Shown: positions 32,816 through 44,835 of the stretch, one piece after another | Layout of the letters: every line of letters begins with the position of its first letter | Position numbering within the stretch: position 1 is the stretch's first letter | Assembly (NCBI GenBank): GCA_947095535.1 | Contig: OX352774.1 | Location: forward strand, 3,534,001-3,598,000 | Direction: 5' to 3' | DNA length: 64,000 nucleotides | Origin: Poecilobothrus nobilitatus | Taxonomy: Eukaryota; Arthropoda; Insecta; Diptera; Dolichopodidae | Program-made: the position numbers and the translations under genes | Notes under the pieces: generated by a model | What the model saw: only the letters and a program-made list of their open reading frames with translations | What the model was told of the DNA's origin: nothing | The model's database searches: none

Positions 32816-34097
32816 TTTCAATACTTTCAATAAAATTTTATTGTATGCTTGCTGCTCATAAATGCTTTTATAAAAAAACAAACGCTTAAAATAAAATCAA
32901 ATACGACTATATATTATAATTTGCTCCAAAACAATTACAAATTCTGTTTTTATCAAAACTGATGAAATGTTTTAATAAATATTTTATTCACATATAAAAA
33001 AAAACAAGACAAAAAACACATCATTTTTTTTTTAATGCTTTAGAATGTGATCCCTTTAAATGGAATTTTAATAGAATATGCATGTATTATTTAAAATTAC
33101 ATAAAAATAATCAAAGAAAAATCAAATCAATATTTTTTTCAAAACAAAAACAAAATTTATTTCTATGCATAATAATTTGTAAATAAAATTATATTTAAAA
33201 AATATTAAAGTTAAAAAAAAAATTATTGCAAAATAAAAATATAAAAAGAAATAAATTGCTACTATTAAAGGAATTGCAATTTTTTTTAAATAATATTTAA
33301 AAATCTTTAAAAGACAAATTATTCAGTAGTTTTAGAATTTAAGACATCTTTTATCTAATGAAAACTCCAACTATATCCTTAAATCAATTAGACAACTACT
33401 CTTATACTTATGATACGCTATGATCCGTTGTGAATATCAACTCCATGTGAAGGTTTTTTATGAGATCTGTTTAGATTGTCATTTAAATTTTAATATTACC
33501 TTAAACGCTTAAACACCACAACACAAGCTCTTTTAGCAGAGAAATCTTTTCATTTTTGCAATTTTTATCTTAAGTTCGGTAAAAGCAAAATCTCAGTACA
33601 TATTTCCATTTGAAAGAAGATTGTTATTGAGAGCAATAGTTGAGTTCGTTCTCTATACGTACTTTCTCTTTACAGCTCTGAATTAGTCTTTGGCAGACTA
33701 AAAATACCGCCATGGCTGTTAATTACTGGATAACATCCATTATCACTTATCACATCCCTTATTACTTGACTTAAAACTTAGTGATAAAACTGAACAGCAG
33801 ATAACAGATAATTGAACCATATTCAATATTAATACATGTCATTGTACGATTTGCTTAAATATATGTATATTTATAACACTCTTATATATTTAGCACTCTT
33901 ATATATAGCACTCTTATATATTTTTTTGTAATAAGTAAATTTTATATCTCAAAAGCAAAAGAAAATGCTAAGAGTGCTACCATTATATTCCATATCCGTA
34001 GACATCTATTATAAATCTTTCTTTTTTTCCTAAGGGAGGTGGGAATCTTCCAAAGACAGAAAGACATTTCGCATTGGTAGTGTCAAATTTTATTGTC
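32816..34097. other. AT-rich spacer with a short iterated motif
   Basis: The left part is homopolymer-rich; 33340-33840 is of more mixed composition without recognisable coding motifs. At 33876-33921 the motif CACTCTTATATAT occurs three times in a row, and its complement AAGAGTGCT follows at 33970-33978. Confidence 0.45.
33876..33921. repeat. Three-copy short tandem repeat
   Basis: The repeated core is ACACTCTTATATATTT, then AGCACTCTTATATAT, then AGCACTCTTATATATTTT. AAGAGTGCT at 33970-33978 is its reverse complement, so a small hairpin is possible. Confidence 0.6.
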
Positions 34098-34160
34098 CAA
34101 ACCCACCTACCCTTTTAGCCAATATAATGAGATGAAACCTTTACCTGCTAATGCAGTATA
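34098..34160. repeat. Dispersed repeat D, first copy
   Basis: AAACCCACCTACCCTTTTAG then CCAATATAATGAGATGAAAC and TTTACCTG recur in changed form at 40825-40880 and more loosely at 45265-45350, which also shares GCAGTATATT. The family and borders are unknown. Confidence 0.4.
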
Positions 34161-34890
34161 TTGGCTAGGGAGTAGGGATAGGAAAGGATAGGAAATAGTA
34201 AGCGGAAACATTGAATTGGGAGTGGGACTGTAAGGAAACAATAAATCCGCCTATTGTTATTACTTTTTTGCTAACAGTAACTCTATAGCCGTTACAATAG
34301 TTACAACATGCAATAGTATATAACACCTCACTACATGAGGTAATTATTGAAGGCAACGCCCACTATCACTGTAGCAGCTATTATTATTGGTATTGGTATT
34401 ACTTATTAATATTATTATTATTTTACTACAGAGTCAGGGCCAGCATTATATTATGTATGTAATAAAGTTTTCGTTTTTTAATTTTATTTGTTAGCTTAAT
34501 AACACATCTTTTACTGTAAAGTCCCTGGTAATGAAAATATATTTACACGACATTGCGTTCTCATGATCATGATCTGAAATTTCAAACTCAAAAAAATTTT
34601 GATATTGTCTTATGAGCAGAATTTGACAATACAAGCTGTCATTTTGTACTTCCAAAAATATTACGATACACAATTTGTAAATGACATACATATATGGTAA
34701 TTTGTTTGAAATTTTTTGAAAATGAAAGATTGAATTTAAGATTTTTGTTTCCTCACACTGCACATATACTATTAAAGAGTAAATTAAAATTGTTGCCGAA
34801 TATCGGTTATTGTTTTCTTTCTCTACTAACAAATATTAAAACAAGTAAATGTAACAGAAAGTCGATGCAACCGACTTATTAATACTCTAC
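34161..34890. other. Mixed-composition spacer, no gene seen
   Basis: Less AT-biased than most of the window at 34150-34370, but no frame shows a recognisable protein. The 34491-34832 minus-strand frame has no identifiable domain. Confidence 0.4.
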
Positions 34891-35580
34891 ACCTGAATAA
34901 TTCCAATTAAGCTGCTTGAACCGCCTTCCTTCCCTCCTTAGTCAACTCGAATTTCAGGAACGTAAAAAAGGCATGATTTGACACCTTTGTTCAAAATTTT
35001 AAATTTCTATCTTTATTAATTTCGAAGATGTGCTTGTTAGATCTTGGGAAGCGTGTGCAAACTATCCGAAGCGCCACTCCAATTCACCTCAAATTTCAGA
35101 GACATAGAGGAAACATTACAGAACACTCTTATACCAATTTTAAAGGTACTATCTTTATTGGTTTTGGAGGTATGCTCGTTTGCTTTTCGGTTAGTTCGGA
35201 AGCTTCGAAAATTCAAGACATAAAGAAAACATGAAAGAACACCATTCTACCAAATTTAAAGGATCTAGCTTTGTTGGTTTTGGAGATATACTCGTTTGCT
35301 CCGGGCTCATTCGGAAGCTTCCAGAATCCAAATCCATAGACCGATTTTGTCCAGATTCGGAGATTGAATGGGGCTTTCCTTCCGTAATTAGTAACCTACT
35401 ATATAAATTTCATCAAAATAGCTTTATTAGTTTTTGAGTGATTGTGCGAACGGACGGACGGACGGACATCTTTAAATCGATTTAGCAGGTGATCCTGATT
35501 TAGAATATATACACATGTCCATATCTAACTCGCTCCCTTTTGGTAGTTACAAACACCATACCAAAATTATAGGGTATAAA
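34891..35580 (+). mobile_element. Helentron/DINE-1-like element, family C
   Basis: The element contains an irregular set of internal repeats starting CTATCTTTATTAATTTCGAA (about 35009), CTATCTTTATTGGTTTTGGA (about 35149), CTAGCTTTGTTGGTTTTGGA (about 35267), and a last TAGCTTTATTAGTTTTTGAG near 35411. Then come a GGAC microsatellite (35450-35467), a segment TGATCCTGATTTAGAATATA, and the end ATACC...GGTAT hairpin at 35558-35577. The last part is widely seen in fly rolling-circle elements. The left border is uncertain. The two open frames at 35028-35437 are shadows of the repeats. Confidence 0.65.
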
Positions 35581-36276
35581 AAGATAATATATGATCATCG
35601 ATCAAATCAAAAATTATATGATTTTGCAAATTATTTTAGAGAGATACGTTAAGTGTAATTGGGATTGAAATTAAAACACATTTATCCATACAATACGGCC
35701 TCTTAATAAAATCTGACGTTTTATTATTTTCAGTTTTACACTTCCAATATCACCTGAATGTTAAGGTATTTGTAAATAGAATTTTTACTTCAACGTAACG
35801 CATATTAATAAAAAATGAATAAAAGTTTTGTCGAGAAAGCAAAACATTCGGCGTTGTCAGCGTTTCATATTGAAGAGTTTTAATTCATGCCTTTTCAAGA
35901 ATTAACATGAAATTGAAATTTATTGATTAAAAGAAGTAAAGATATTCTTAAAATAAATAATCAAAATAATTTATTTTGAAATAAGTAACTTTTACCTTTA
36001 CCCAATCTATCTGAGAGTTATATAAGTTTTTTACTGGACTTAGTTGGTTGGTTGGTTAGTTAGGAAGTTTTAATGAATTTTATTCAAATTTATTTGATCC
36101 AAATCTTCTAAAGAGTTTAATCTTTATTTCTTAACAATTTATGAAAATTTTAATAGTATGCATTTCTTGAATTTATTGTTTGTTTATTCCTTGCTATAAG
36201 GTTAAATAGATTGTAATTATACCAAAAGAAAATTTTATAATCTACTGGAGTACATATTCCCTTCATGAAGAAGATA
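35581..36276. other. AT-rich spacer, no gene seen
   Basis: Nothing recognised apart from a short GTTGGTTGGTTGGTTAG run near 36043. Confidence 0.5.
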
Positions 36277-36432
36277 AATATGGTCTTTCCTGTTCAGACG
36301 AGACTGTAAATGTCGTAAGGGGAAATAACTCTTACGATGTGTGTGGGATTCAAATCCACGCTCTCTCGGTGTTTACCGCTCTTATGGTGGCCTATTTTAT
36401 ACGCTCTTACCCACTAGACCACCGAGGCCTCT
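36277..36432 (-). repeat. tRNA-derived SINE with an internal duplication
   Basis: Minus strand: A-box end GGTCTAGTGGGTAAGAGCGT at plus coordinates about 36400-36419, B box GGATTTGAATCCC at 36345-36357, and body AGTTATTTCCCCTTACGAC. Between the boxes there is an extra piece of about 20 bp, CCGCTCTTATGGTGGCC at 36376-36392, which repeats the A-box end. The tail begins with TCTTTCCTGTTCAG, but the rest of the two-hairpin tail is missing. Confidence 0.78.
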
Positions 36433-38477
36433 AAAAGGTGATTTGTAAAACGGAAATTTAAGAAAATAATTTAAAAAAATGTTAAATTATTAGTAAATTT
36501 AAAGAATATGTGGCCAGATTTAAGTATCCAATATAAATAATAATGTTGAAACATAATATACCATTAATAATAAATTTTAAATTATATAATTTAATAAACA
36601 ATATAGGTATATCCGTTTACTTATTTAATTCTTTTACAATAATATAGTCAGTAAGCAGTGATCAAATTTATTAAATATAAAATGATTTGAAATTATGTAA
36701 TCCTTTAAGTTTAAATAATTTTAAAATAAGTAAATTTAAATTTTTATTAAATTTTAAATACATATACATAATTACATACATATCTATATACATTGAAAGA
36801 CTCTTTACTTTTATCCTTTTATCTTCAATTATTCTTATAATAAATATTTTAGTATGCTTCAGTGATTTTTAACTTAATTACTATAGAAATAATTTCCTTC
36901 CTATAAATTATCAGGAATTACTAATAAAAAATAAAATATTTTTTGCTTTTTTTTTTTTTTAAATATTTCATTATTTTCATTATAAATTAAATTTTATTAG
37001 AAACAGAAGAGAAATATTAAATAAAATATAAAAATTTGTGTCATCAGTTTACAGCTGTTGTTGTTATTGTATGTGTTATTTCTTTTATTGTATTGTTAAA
37101 AACTGTAAGCCATAAAAGAATTTCAATAAAAATGCTAATAATTTCCTCTGTATTAAATTAAAATAAAAAACAAAAATAAAAATAAAATAAAAATATTAAA
37201 CCTTCTTTGATAACCTAATTTTTATGTTCTTTTTTAATTTCCTATCTCTTTCTATCTTTTATTATTAATAAAACATAATTGACAAGAAATTTTCTTGTAT
37301 ATATATATATTTTTTTTTTGTTTTTGGTTTTTTTTTTTTTTTATAATTTATAATAGAGAAGGACATAAGTCTTTTACATAAAAACTACAAAAAAAAAAAA
37401 GAAAAAAAACAACAAAAAGAACAAAATAAAAAGTATTTCTTGCATTCACCTGATAGGAATGTCCTTATCATGTAGTACAATTACATATAAAAATACATAA
37501 ACATTTATATATATATATATATACATATATATTCAAATAAAATGAGATATTTAATCCTTTTAATACCATTTTAGATGCATAGAAAAAGGTTAGAAATATT
37601 TTAAGGCGCCTTTTAAAAATATTTTCTACCAGTACCAGTTTCAAATAAAAATAGAAGATAAGATAAATACTAAATATATAAGGGATATATTTACATAAAA
37701 TAATATATTTATATATATTATGTATATTAAAACATTCTTAAGGTAGACCATATTTTTGAGGACATCCTTATAAAATACCTTAAAGTTTTCTACACCAGTA
37801 TTTGTGGAAATTTTAGAAGAACAAAAGATACAAAATGCAAAAGAAAAATTTTTTAAATATTTTTTCTTTTTTTTTTTTTGTTTATTTTTTTTTATAAAAT
37901 TTTTTCTTAGGTTATCCTGTTTTTTATTCTGTTACTATTCTATTACCTTACTTTTAGTCCTTATACAATATCACGCTGGCACTAAAGTAGATATATATTT
38001 TTTTTTTTTGCTTCAAGAGAATTTGAAATATTTTTTTTCAATGAGAAAGTTATTGGAGAAGATTTTTTAAAGTATCTAATCTGCATATAAATACATATAT
38101 AATATATATATACAAATATAGTATTATACAAAACATATATACGTATATACATATATATTGATAATCATATAATTATGCGTATAATTCAAAAGTTTTAAAA
38201 TACTATGGATAACCTAAATATGTGGTTTTTAAATTGGCTGCAATGAATTTTTTACCTCTTACAACATTTTTAAATTTATCTGTGATTTTGCTTATATATA
38301 TATAATGCATTATGATTTATTTCATGATTTTATTTTAAGGAAAAAGTTAAGAACCATTAATTTATATATACATTTTAACACTCGAGTAAAAAATTTAGAA
38401 AAAAAAGTATATTTCATTTAAATTAAACTTACTTATATTATATATAAATAATATATTATATAATTTATATATTATAT
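36433..38477. other. AT-rich spacer, no gene seen
   Basis: Homopolymer and TA-rich (37499-37523, 38096-38150). Nothing recognised. Confidence 0.55.
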
Positions 38478-40280
38478 GTAAATAATTACCGTTCTATATC
38501 TCTTCTTTCTCCGATATCTAAAATTTTTGAAAAGGCCATCAAAAAACGCATTGTTAACTTTTTAAATAATACTAAATTTTTTAATACTAATCAATTTGGT
38601 TTCACTATTGGTAAAAATACTGAATATGCCCTCTTAAAATTTTGCGGGGAAATATACAATAGTTTAAATAACGGTAATTCTACTTCTGTCTTATTTATTG
38701 ATATTTGTAAAGTATTCGACAATGTTTGCCATCGAATTCTTTTAGTGAAACTATATAAAGCTGGTTTTCGCGGTTTCATTTTGAATTGGTTTAGCTCCTA
38801 TCTCAATGAGAGAAAACTGAGAACAAAAATTAAGGGAAGTTTTAGTTCTTTAAAACATATTCGGGTTGGTGTACCTCAAGGATCAGTCCTTAGGCCTATC
38901 TTGTTTAACATTTATATTAATTCTCCATTCTCCCAGAAATTCTATGGTAAACTTAGAGCATTTACTGACGACACCTGTCTCACCTATTCTTGTAAAATTT
39001 TTTTTGATATTAGTTATCAGTCCAAAATTAGTTAATCAGTCCAAAAACAAATTAGTTATCAGTCCAAAAACTAAATATATGTGTTTCAGTCTTTCAAATC
39101 TTTCCAATATAGATTATTCTCTAATGTATCATTCTCCTAGTTGTAAAAAATTTCCAATTTCTCCTGATTACACACACATGTACTCTTTTATACAGAACTT
39201 CTCCTGTTGTGAATCTTGTTTTACTATTGATTGTGTTAAAATCTTTAAATATCTTGGAATTTTAATTGATAATGGTTTAAATTGGTCAGATCACTGTTCT
39301 TATTTGAAAAAAAGTCTAAACAATGTCAACCGTCACCTGTACTACTTGCAGAAATTTTGCTCTTTGGTCCTCTTAAAAACGGTTTACTTTGGTATATTTA
39401 ACTCTACACTTCAATATGGTATAGTTGTTTGGGGGGAAACTTATTTTAGCAGAATATGTGGGTTGTTATATTGTCATAAGCATGCCATTTGAATAATTTC
39501 AAGAAAAAATCGTTTTACTTCCAGCTTTTCTCTTTTTAGAAAACTTGATATTCTTCCGCTCCGTCACCTGTATTTCTATAAAACTCTAAAAATATTCTGT
39601 ATAAAGTACGGCTATTTAACTCAACGCCATATTTCAAACTATAATTTAGGAATAAATCATAGTAATTTTGGTTTGATTCCTCGAGCCCGCACTTCTCTTT
39701 TTGGTCACTTCTTCGATATTCTTGCTCCAAAAATGTTTAATCAACTTCCTAGCTTTATAAGAAATGGCAGGAATCCATCTTTTTGTTTTCTTCTAATATA
39801 CGTCAATGGCTTTTTCAATTTAGCGTATCAGAAATTGAGTATTTATCTCTGAATTTAATGTAATTTTAACATTTATTTAATTTTTAATATAATTATATTT
39901 TCATATTTACTTTCTTCTTGTAATTTTTATTATATTTTGTGTTCTTCCTCAAATTTTGAAATCTTGAAATGCTTGTTTTTTAAATTTTATATTACTGTAC
40001 ACTTATTTTTTTATTTTTTATTTTGTTACTTTCTTTTCAACCCCACAGTTAGTTAATAATTTTGTAAGTTTCTATTGTTTTTTTAAATATATCTTTTGCT
40101 TTTTATTTAGTTTTAGACGGATCCACATATTACAGACGCTACTTACACATATTAGTATAAAAGATGGACCTTTTTAATTATTTCATAATTTTAAATAGTA
40201 TTCCTAAGCTAACTATAACTGGTATTATATATGTATGTATGTATTTTTTAGTTGGAAATAAAATTGAATTGAATTGAATA
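38478..40280 (+). mobile_element. LINE (CR1-like group) ORF2 relic, reverse transcriptase to 3' end
   Basis: The frame from 38478 reads NYRSISLLSPISKIFEKAIK, then FIDICKVFDNVCHRILL (first catalytic Asp codon at 38700-38702), then GVPQGSVLRPILFNIYINS, then FTDDT (second Asp pair at 38967-38972). These are standard non-LTR reverse transcriptase blocks, although LGPLLF is altered to LRPILF. At 39010-39070 three tandem copies of TTAGTTATCAGTCCAAAA shift the frame by one. The protein continues with KIFKYLGILIDNGLNWSDH and TLQYGIVVWG, a single TGA stop at 39490-39492 (probably a former Arg codon), and a long C-terminal domain (ISRKNRF, IPRARTSLFGHFF, FNQLP) to the stop at 39850-39852. The 3' UTR ends in an (ATTGA)n-like tail at about 40262-40279. 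The N-terminal half and endonuclease are absent. Confidence 0.88.
39010..39070 (+). repeat. Three tandem copies inside the LINE frame
   Basis: TTAGTTATCAGTCCAAAA occurs at 39010-39027, with one extra A at 39028-39047, and again at 39051-39070. The array replaces part of the region between the catalytic DD box and the thumb, and breaks the frame. Confidence 0.85.
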
Positions 40281-43080
40281 TTAAATTACAAACTGAACTA
40301 TTCAGAAATTAGATAAGATTAAAGCATGTCGCTTTAAAATACTTTTTAAAATGTAATAAATATCATATTCAAGAGATAAATTTAATCAATTGTATTTTCT
40401 GCTGTCTAACGAAAAAAATATGAACTTTCTATGATGTTCAAATCTAGAGTTACTCATGATATTTGACAGTAGAGAATATAAGGAAATTTTGCTTTATTTT
40501 GATAACGTCTATATCACATATGGCACCTATTGCAGGAAATTCTGTTAAATACATTTTTTTTTTGTTGACGATTATTTTAAACCTAGTCACCCATTGAAAA
40601 TTGAAAAACAGCTCTTTGATTTCAAAAAAAAAAAATGAATCACACTATACATTACATTAACATCCAAATAAACTCGATCAATTGAGGTTCGTGATTAGAT
40701 ATTTATTGGAAGTACCTATTCCTTAATTTTTATGATATGTTAAACTAAAAAATTTTATTTGAGAACTGATTTGAATATTGTTTCACCAAGAACTTCCCCT
40801 TGATAGTTTCAGATTCTTACTGACTAAACCCATTTCCTCCTTTAGCAAATATAATGGGATGAAAGCCTTACCTGATAACCTTATATTTTAATCGTTTAAT
40901 CGTATTTTGTTTAGGTGGTTTTAAAGTAATTAATAAAATTTTAACTATAAAGTGGAAATAACAATAAAAATACTTAAACCTTATATAAAATATTCAAAAA
41001 TTATAAAATCCAATTTAAGTGTTTGGTTTGGAAAGTTTTTAAATTTTAATATTTCCGTTCTACTATAAAGTTACTATAATATATAAATTATACCATATTA
41101 TTATATTAAATATTATTCCACTATTTTTAATTCTTAATAGTTACTACTCCTAACCTTATTTATTCAAAATAACTGTATATATAATTCTCTTGAGTGATTC
41201 TTTATATTTTAATGGTAACCTAAATATACCTTTAAACATTATTAACCTTCACATACATACATACAGACATATCCATACATAATTTATTAAACAAAAGAAA
41301 TACTACTGTGTTACCATCTTTTTACAAAGTAATAAAAAAAAAAAAATTTCTTTCCCAAAAGATTTCCAAAAAAAGAAAAATAAAATGCAATTTAAAGTAA
41401 AAGTTTTTATTGCCAACATTTAAAAAAAAAAAATTTTTTTGAAGGATTAAAATAAGTTTGAAAATCTATATAAAAGAATAAATAATGGCGGACGAAGGCA
41501 ATTGATTAGCAACAATCAGACTATCATGACATTTAAAACTTTACAGAATTTTACAAATAAATCTTTCATGTAACAGAACTTCTTATTAAAATTTTCCTTT
41601 TCTTTGAATTGTTTTAAATGAGAAAAGTTTGTTTTTGTTTTTTGTTTTTTTTTTTTTGAGTTAAACTGATTTTTACATTCGTGTAGAAAAATATGTCACA
41701 TAAAATTGACAGATGATTGACATATTTTTAAAAGAAATCAAATTTTCAGTCGCGTCAATTCTAATTAAAAATAAAATCTTGCGTTTTAAATTTGTTGCTG
41801 AAGTATTTATACGAGTCTATACTAGTTATAAAAAAAATAATCTTATTACATTTTGTTTTTAAATTAGTGACAGATTTTGTTAAGATGAGTTTTGTTTTTT
41901 TCAAAAGAATTTAATTTAAATATTTGTTCTTGGCAGTTATAACAGTTATATTTATAGCAGATTATTAAGAAATCAAATAATTTTTTAATCAAATTTAAAA
42001 ATTCGATTAATCGTTTTTGTTAAATGTTACAATATACATCGATTTCAATACAAAGCATAATATTGCTTTTTTTTCCAAATCTATAAAAGTAGTTACAAAC
42101 TTTTCATAACTATAATAAATATTGAAAAAATTTAAAAATTCTATTCATCTATACCATTTAATATTTATACATATTTGCATCCAATTATTGAAATTCATTT
42201 GTTTTTACTTTTTATCGATTTAATTTTAATTGTTTAAGAGCCCCTATAGTTCAAGTTTAACCTAAATAAGTTAAAATTTGAGTAAAGAAAACTGTTAATA
42301 TTATATCATTGATACACCATTTTATACAATATATTGCCAGCTAATTGAAAAAATGGTGGCAACCATTATAATAAAGAACAAATTCATAATGTAAAGATAT
42401 AAAAAATGAATTTTTTATAGAGTTGTTATAGAAATAATTTTTAAAAATGAAAAACTTTTTAAAACAAAAACTCAAAGGAATCATTTTTTATAGAAAAAAA
42501 AAATTTTTGAGTCGAATTTTTCGAAATTAAATATTTAAAATATATTTATAGTAAAAAAAAAAAAAAAAAAATTATTCTCATATGATTTCTAAAATATAAT
42601 AAAAGAGAAAAGCAATAACATTAAGAAAACTTTTCCATTTTCAACATTGTAAAGAAAAGAAAATTCAATTTTAATACTTATGAATGTATAAATTTGTTTT
42701 TTTTTTTTTTTTTATTTAAACTCTTCTTCTCGTATATGTACTCTACTATTGCTATTGAAAAGTAAAATTTAAACTAAAAAGCAAAATGTAAACTTTCAAT
42801 CACAATTTAGAACAGAATAGCTTTAGAAATTTATTATTTATATAATAAATATTTTAGTAATTCATAAAAATTTTTTTTTTTGGAAAAAAAGAACCCCAAA
42901 GTAATTTAAAACAAAGTAATTTTTTCGCTGATAGTCCATTATTTTAATTTTAAGTTTTATATTTTAAATTTAAAAATTAAAAAAAAAAAAAATATCTACG
43001 AAAATTTATGTTAGTTAAATTATTAAAATATAAAAATGTTAACACTGTTATGTACATTTAAGTTTTAACATAATCATAAA
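40281..43080. other. AT-rich spacer, no gene seen; dispersed repeat D at 40825-40880
   Basis: Contains AAACCCATTTCCTCCTTTAG then ATAATGGGATGAAAGCCTTA at 40825-40880, similar to 34098-34160. The remainder is homopolymer-rich, with no coding similarity. Confidence 0.5.
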
Positions 43081-43082
43081 TA

Positions 43083-43493
43083 TACAAGGTATTTCCTAAT
43101 TAAGTGCACTGCTATATATCATTGCATAGATACTAATCAGTAGATACATTTTTTGTATGGGAGTTAAGCTAGTGCTCTTCTAGTTTCCAAAATATGGGGA
43201 ATTAAATGAAATTTAACTCCGTTTTTAGACTACTTATGAAAATTTTATAAAATGTATTCAAACTCTTAAGAAATATTCTTTTAAACAAGTACCTATTCAA
43301 TGTTCCATCTTTTACAGTTTCAAAATAGTAACCTTCTAAACTAGAAAATTTTAATAATTGATTTGAAAAACGCGACGTAAAATGTAAAAGTTTCAAAATT
43401 TTCCAAGCTTAGTTCCCATACAAAAAATGTATCTACTCATAAGTATCTATGCAGTGTTATATAGCAGTGCACTTAATTAGAAAACACCCTGTA
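43083..43493. mobile_element. Long-TIR MITE, about 411 bp (Tc1/mariner-like)
   Basis: The left arm 43083-43170 and right arm about 43405-43493 are reverse complements over nearly 90 bp with scattered mismatches. Both contain CTAATTAAGTGCACTGCTAT and TAGATACATTTTTTGTATGG in the same order on opposite strands. The ends read TACAAGGT...ACACCCTGTA and are flanked by TA, so a TA target duplication fits. The 234-bp middle has no transposase; the minus-strand frame there (43202-43396) is a chance frame. Assignment to Tc1/mariner is tentative. Confidence 0.82.
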
Positions 43494-43784
43494 TATGATC
43501 ATTTAACATAACTTTTATATATATATATACTAAACAACCTTGTTGAGTTTTATTTAAAATTTTATTATTACTAACTGTTGGTATACTTACCAAGTTTTTA
43601 TTTTACTTAAATGCTTATATTCTTTTTACACCCATATAAACTTAGTTCAAAGGTATAATAAATTTGTCATTACGTTTGTAATACCTTAAGGGAGACGAAA
43701 TAGCTAGATATAGGAAGATTGAATTCTGTTATGATAAACAATAAATAATGTTAAATTAATATATATACATATAATCAATCTTCC

Positions 43785-44835
43785 AGCTTCAGTTATTGCC
43801 AAGAACATTTTGTTAACCGATCAAAATATTGCATTACATTTTTTGAATATTTACCAATTTCATTCTGGCAAAATTCTGCTGAAATAATCAATCTTTCGGC
43901 AAAAGAGTTAGATCATTTAGCTGCCGTGAATATACTCAGGCGTTGTTTAAATTTCTCTCAGTTAGAAATGTACTAGTCCAACAATTTTAGCGTTCAGAAA
44001 ATTACCGATTGTTTGACTCAGCATAGGTTTTGCGAATTGAGAAATTTTCTACGATTGATGCTTTAAATTCTATATCATCGACTAAAATTTGGAAAATTCG
44101 TGCTTTGTCAATTTAGTTTTAAAAAAATGCCAAATTTTTCCAGTTCCAGATCATGTGTCAGTGGATGAACAAATGATACCTTTTTCTGGGAAATGAAACT
44201 TCAGACAGTATATGCCAGCAAAATCTAATCTTTTATAGTTAAAAAATTTTCTTTTAGCAGCCAGCGATAGGCTCACTTTAAATTTTCAAATTTATACAAG
44301 CAAAGGGTAATTTAGAGAAAGCGATATGAAATAATTTAGGACTCTACTATAAAGTTTTTAACAGCATATTTAAATGAAGGTTGCTTTTACACAGATAGGT
44401 TTCTTACCAGCATTAAGGACATTGAATCATTATAGATTCTATAGAAATATAATATCAAACAGGAATCGTCATGAAAAATTGCATAGGACCAGTTATGAAA
44501 AATGTAAAAGGAGATAAGCAAAAGAAAAGAGGTGAATGGGAGTTAGTTAAGTGGAACTGACAATAAGTCAGTTTTGCTTCTATCTTCATGCATTGGAAGT
44601 AGCCCAGAATATACTTGACAGAGTTCGTCCAAGAAACAAAAATCAAAAATAACAAAACCACAACTTGCGATAGTAAGAAACTATAATACATACATGGGTG
44701 CAGTAGATCTCTTCGATAGATATATTTCTTACTATTGTTGCTATCTACAAACCATAAAATGGACAAAAATATCTTTTAACCATTTTATTGATCTAGTAAT
44801 AGTAAATATGTGGATAATATGTGGCAACTAGTAAT
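43785..44835 (+). pseudogene. piggyBac-type transposase relic
   Basis: Several frames on the plus strand carry DDE_Tnp_1_7 (piggyBac) motifs in the right order: QHRFCELRNFLRLM near 44018-44062; TKIWKIRAL near 44085; SVDEQMIPFSGK (44158-44193, the 'VDE-MIPFKGR' block with the first catalytic Asp at 44164-44166), then FRQYMPAKS; DRFLTSIKDIES near 44391-44426; GPVMKN; and IVRNYNTYMGAVDLFD (from 44670), the 'YN--MGGVD--D' block. The last part reads KISFNHFIDLVIVNMWII before a TAG at 44829-44831. Many stops and frameshifts separate the parts. No TTAA-flanked terminal repeats were identified. Confidence 0.82.

Noticed and set aside
35028..35437. Two adjacent similar frames, possibly a duplicated small gene
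   Set aside because: They are translations of the internal repeats of the family C element.
44455..44766. Minus-strand 103-codon frame
   Set aside because: It is antisense to the piggyBac relic, which has clear motifs on the plus strand.
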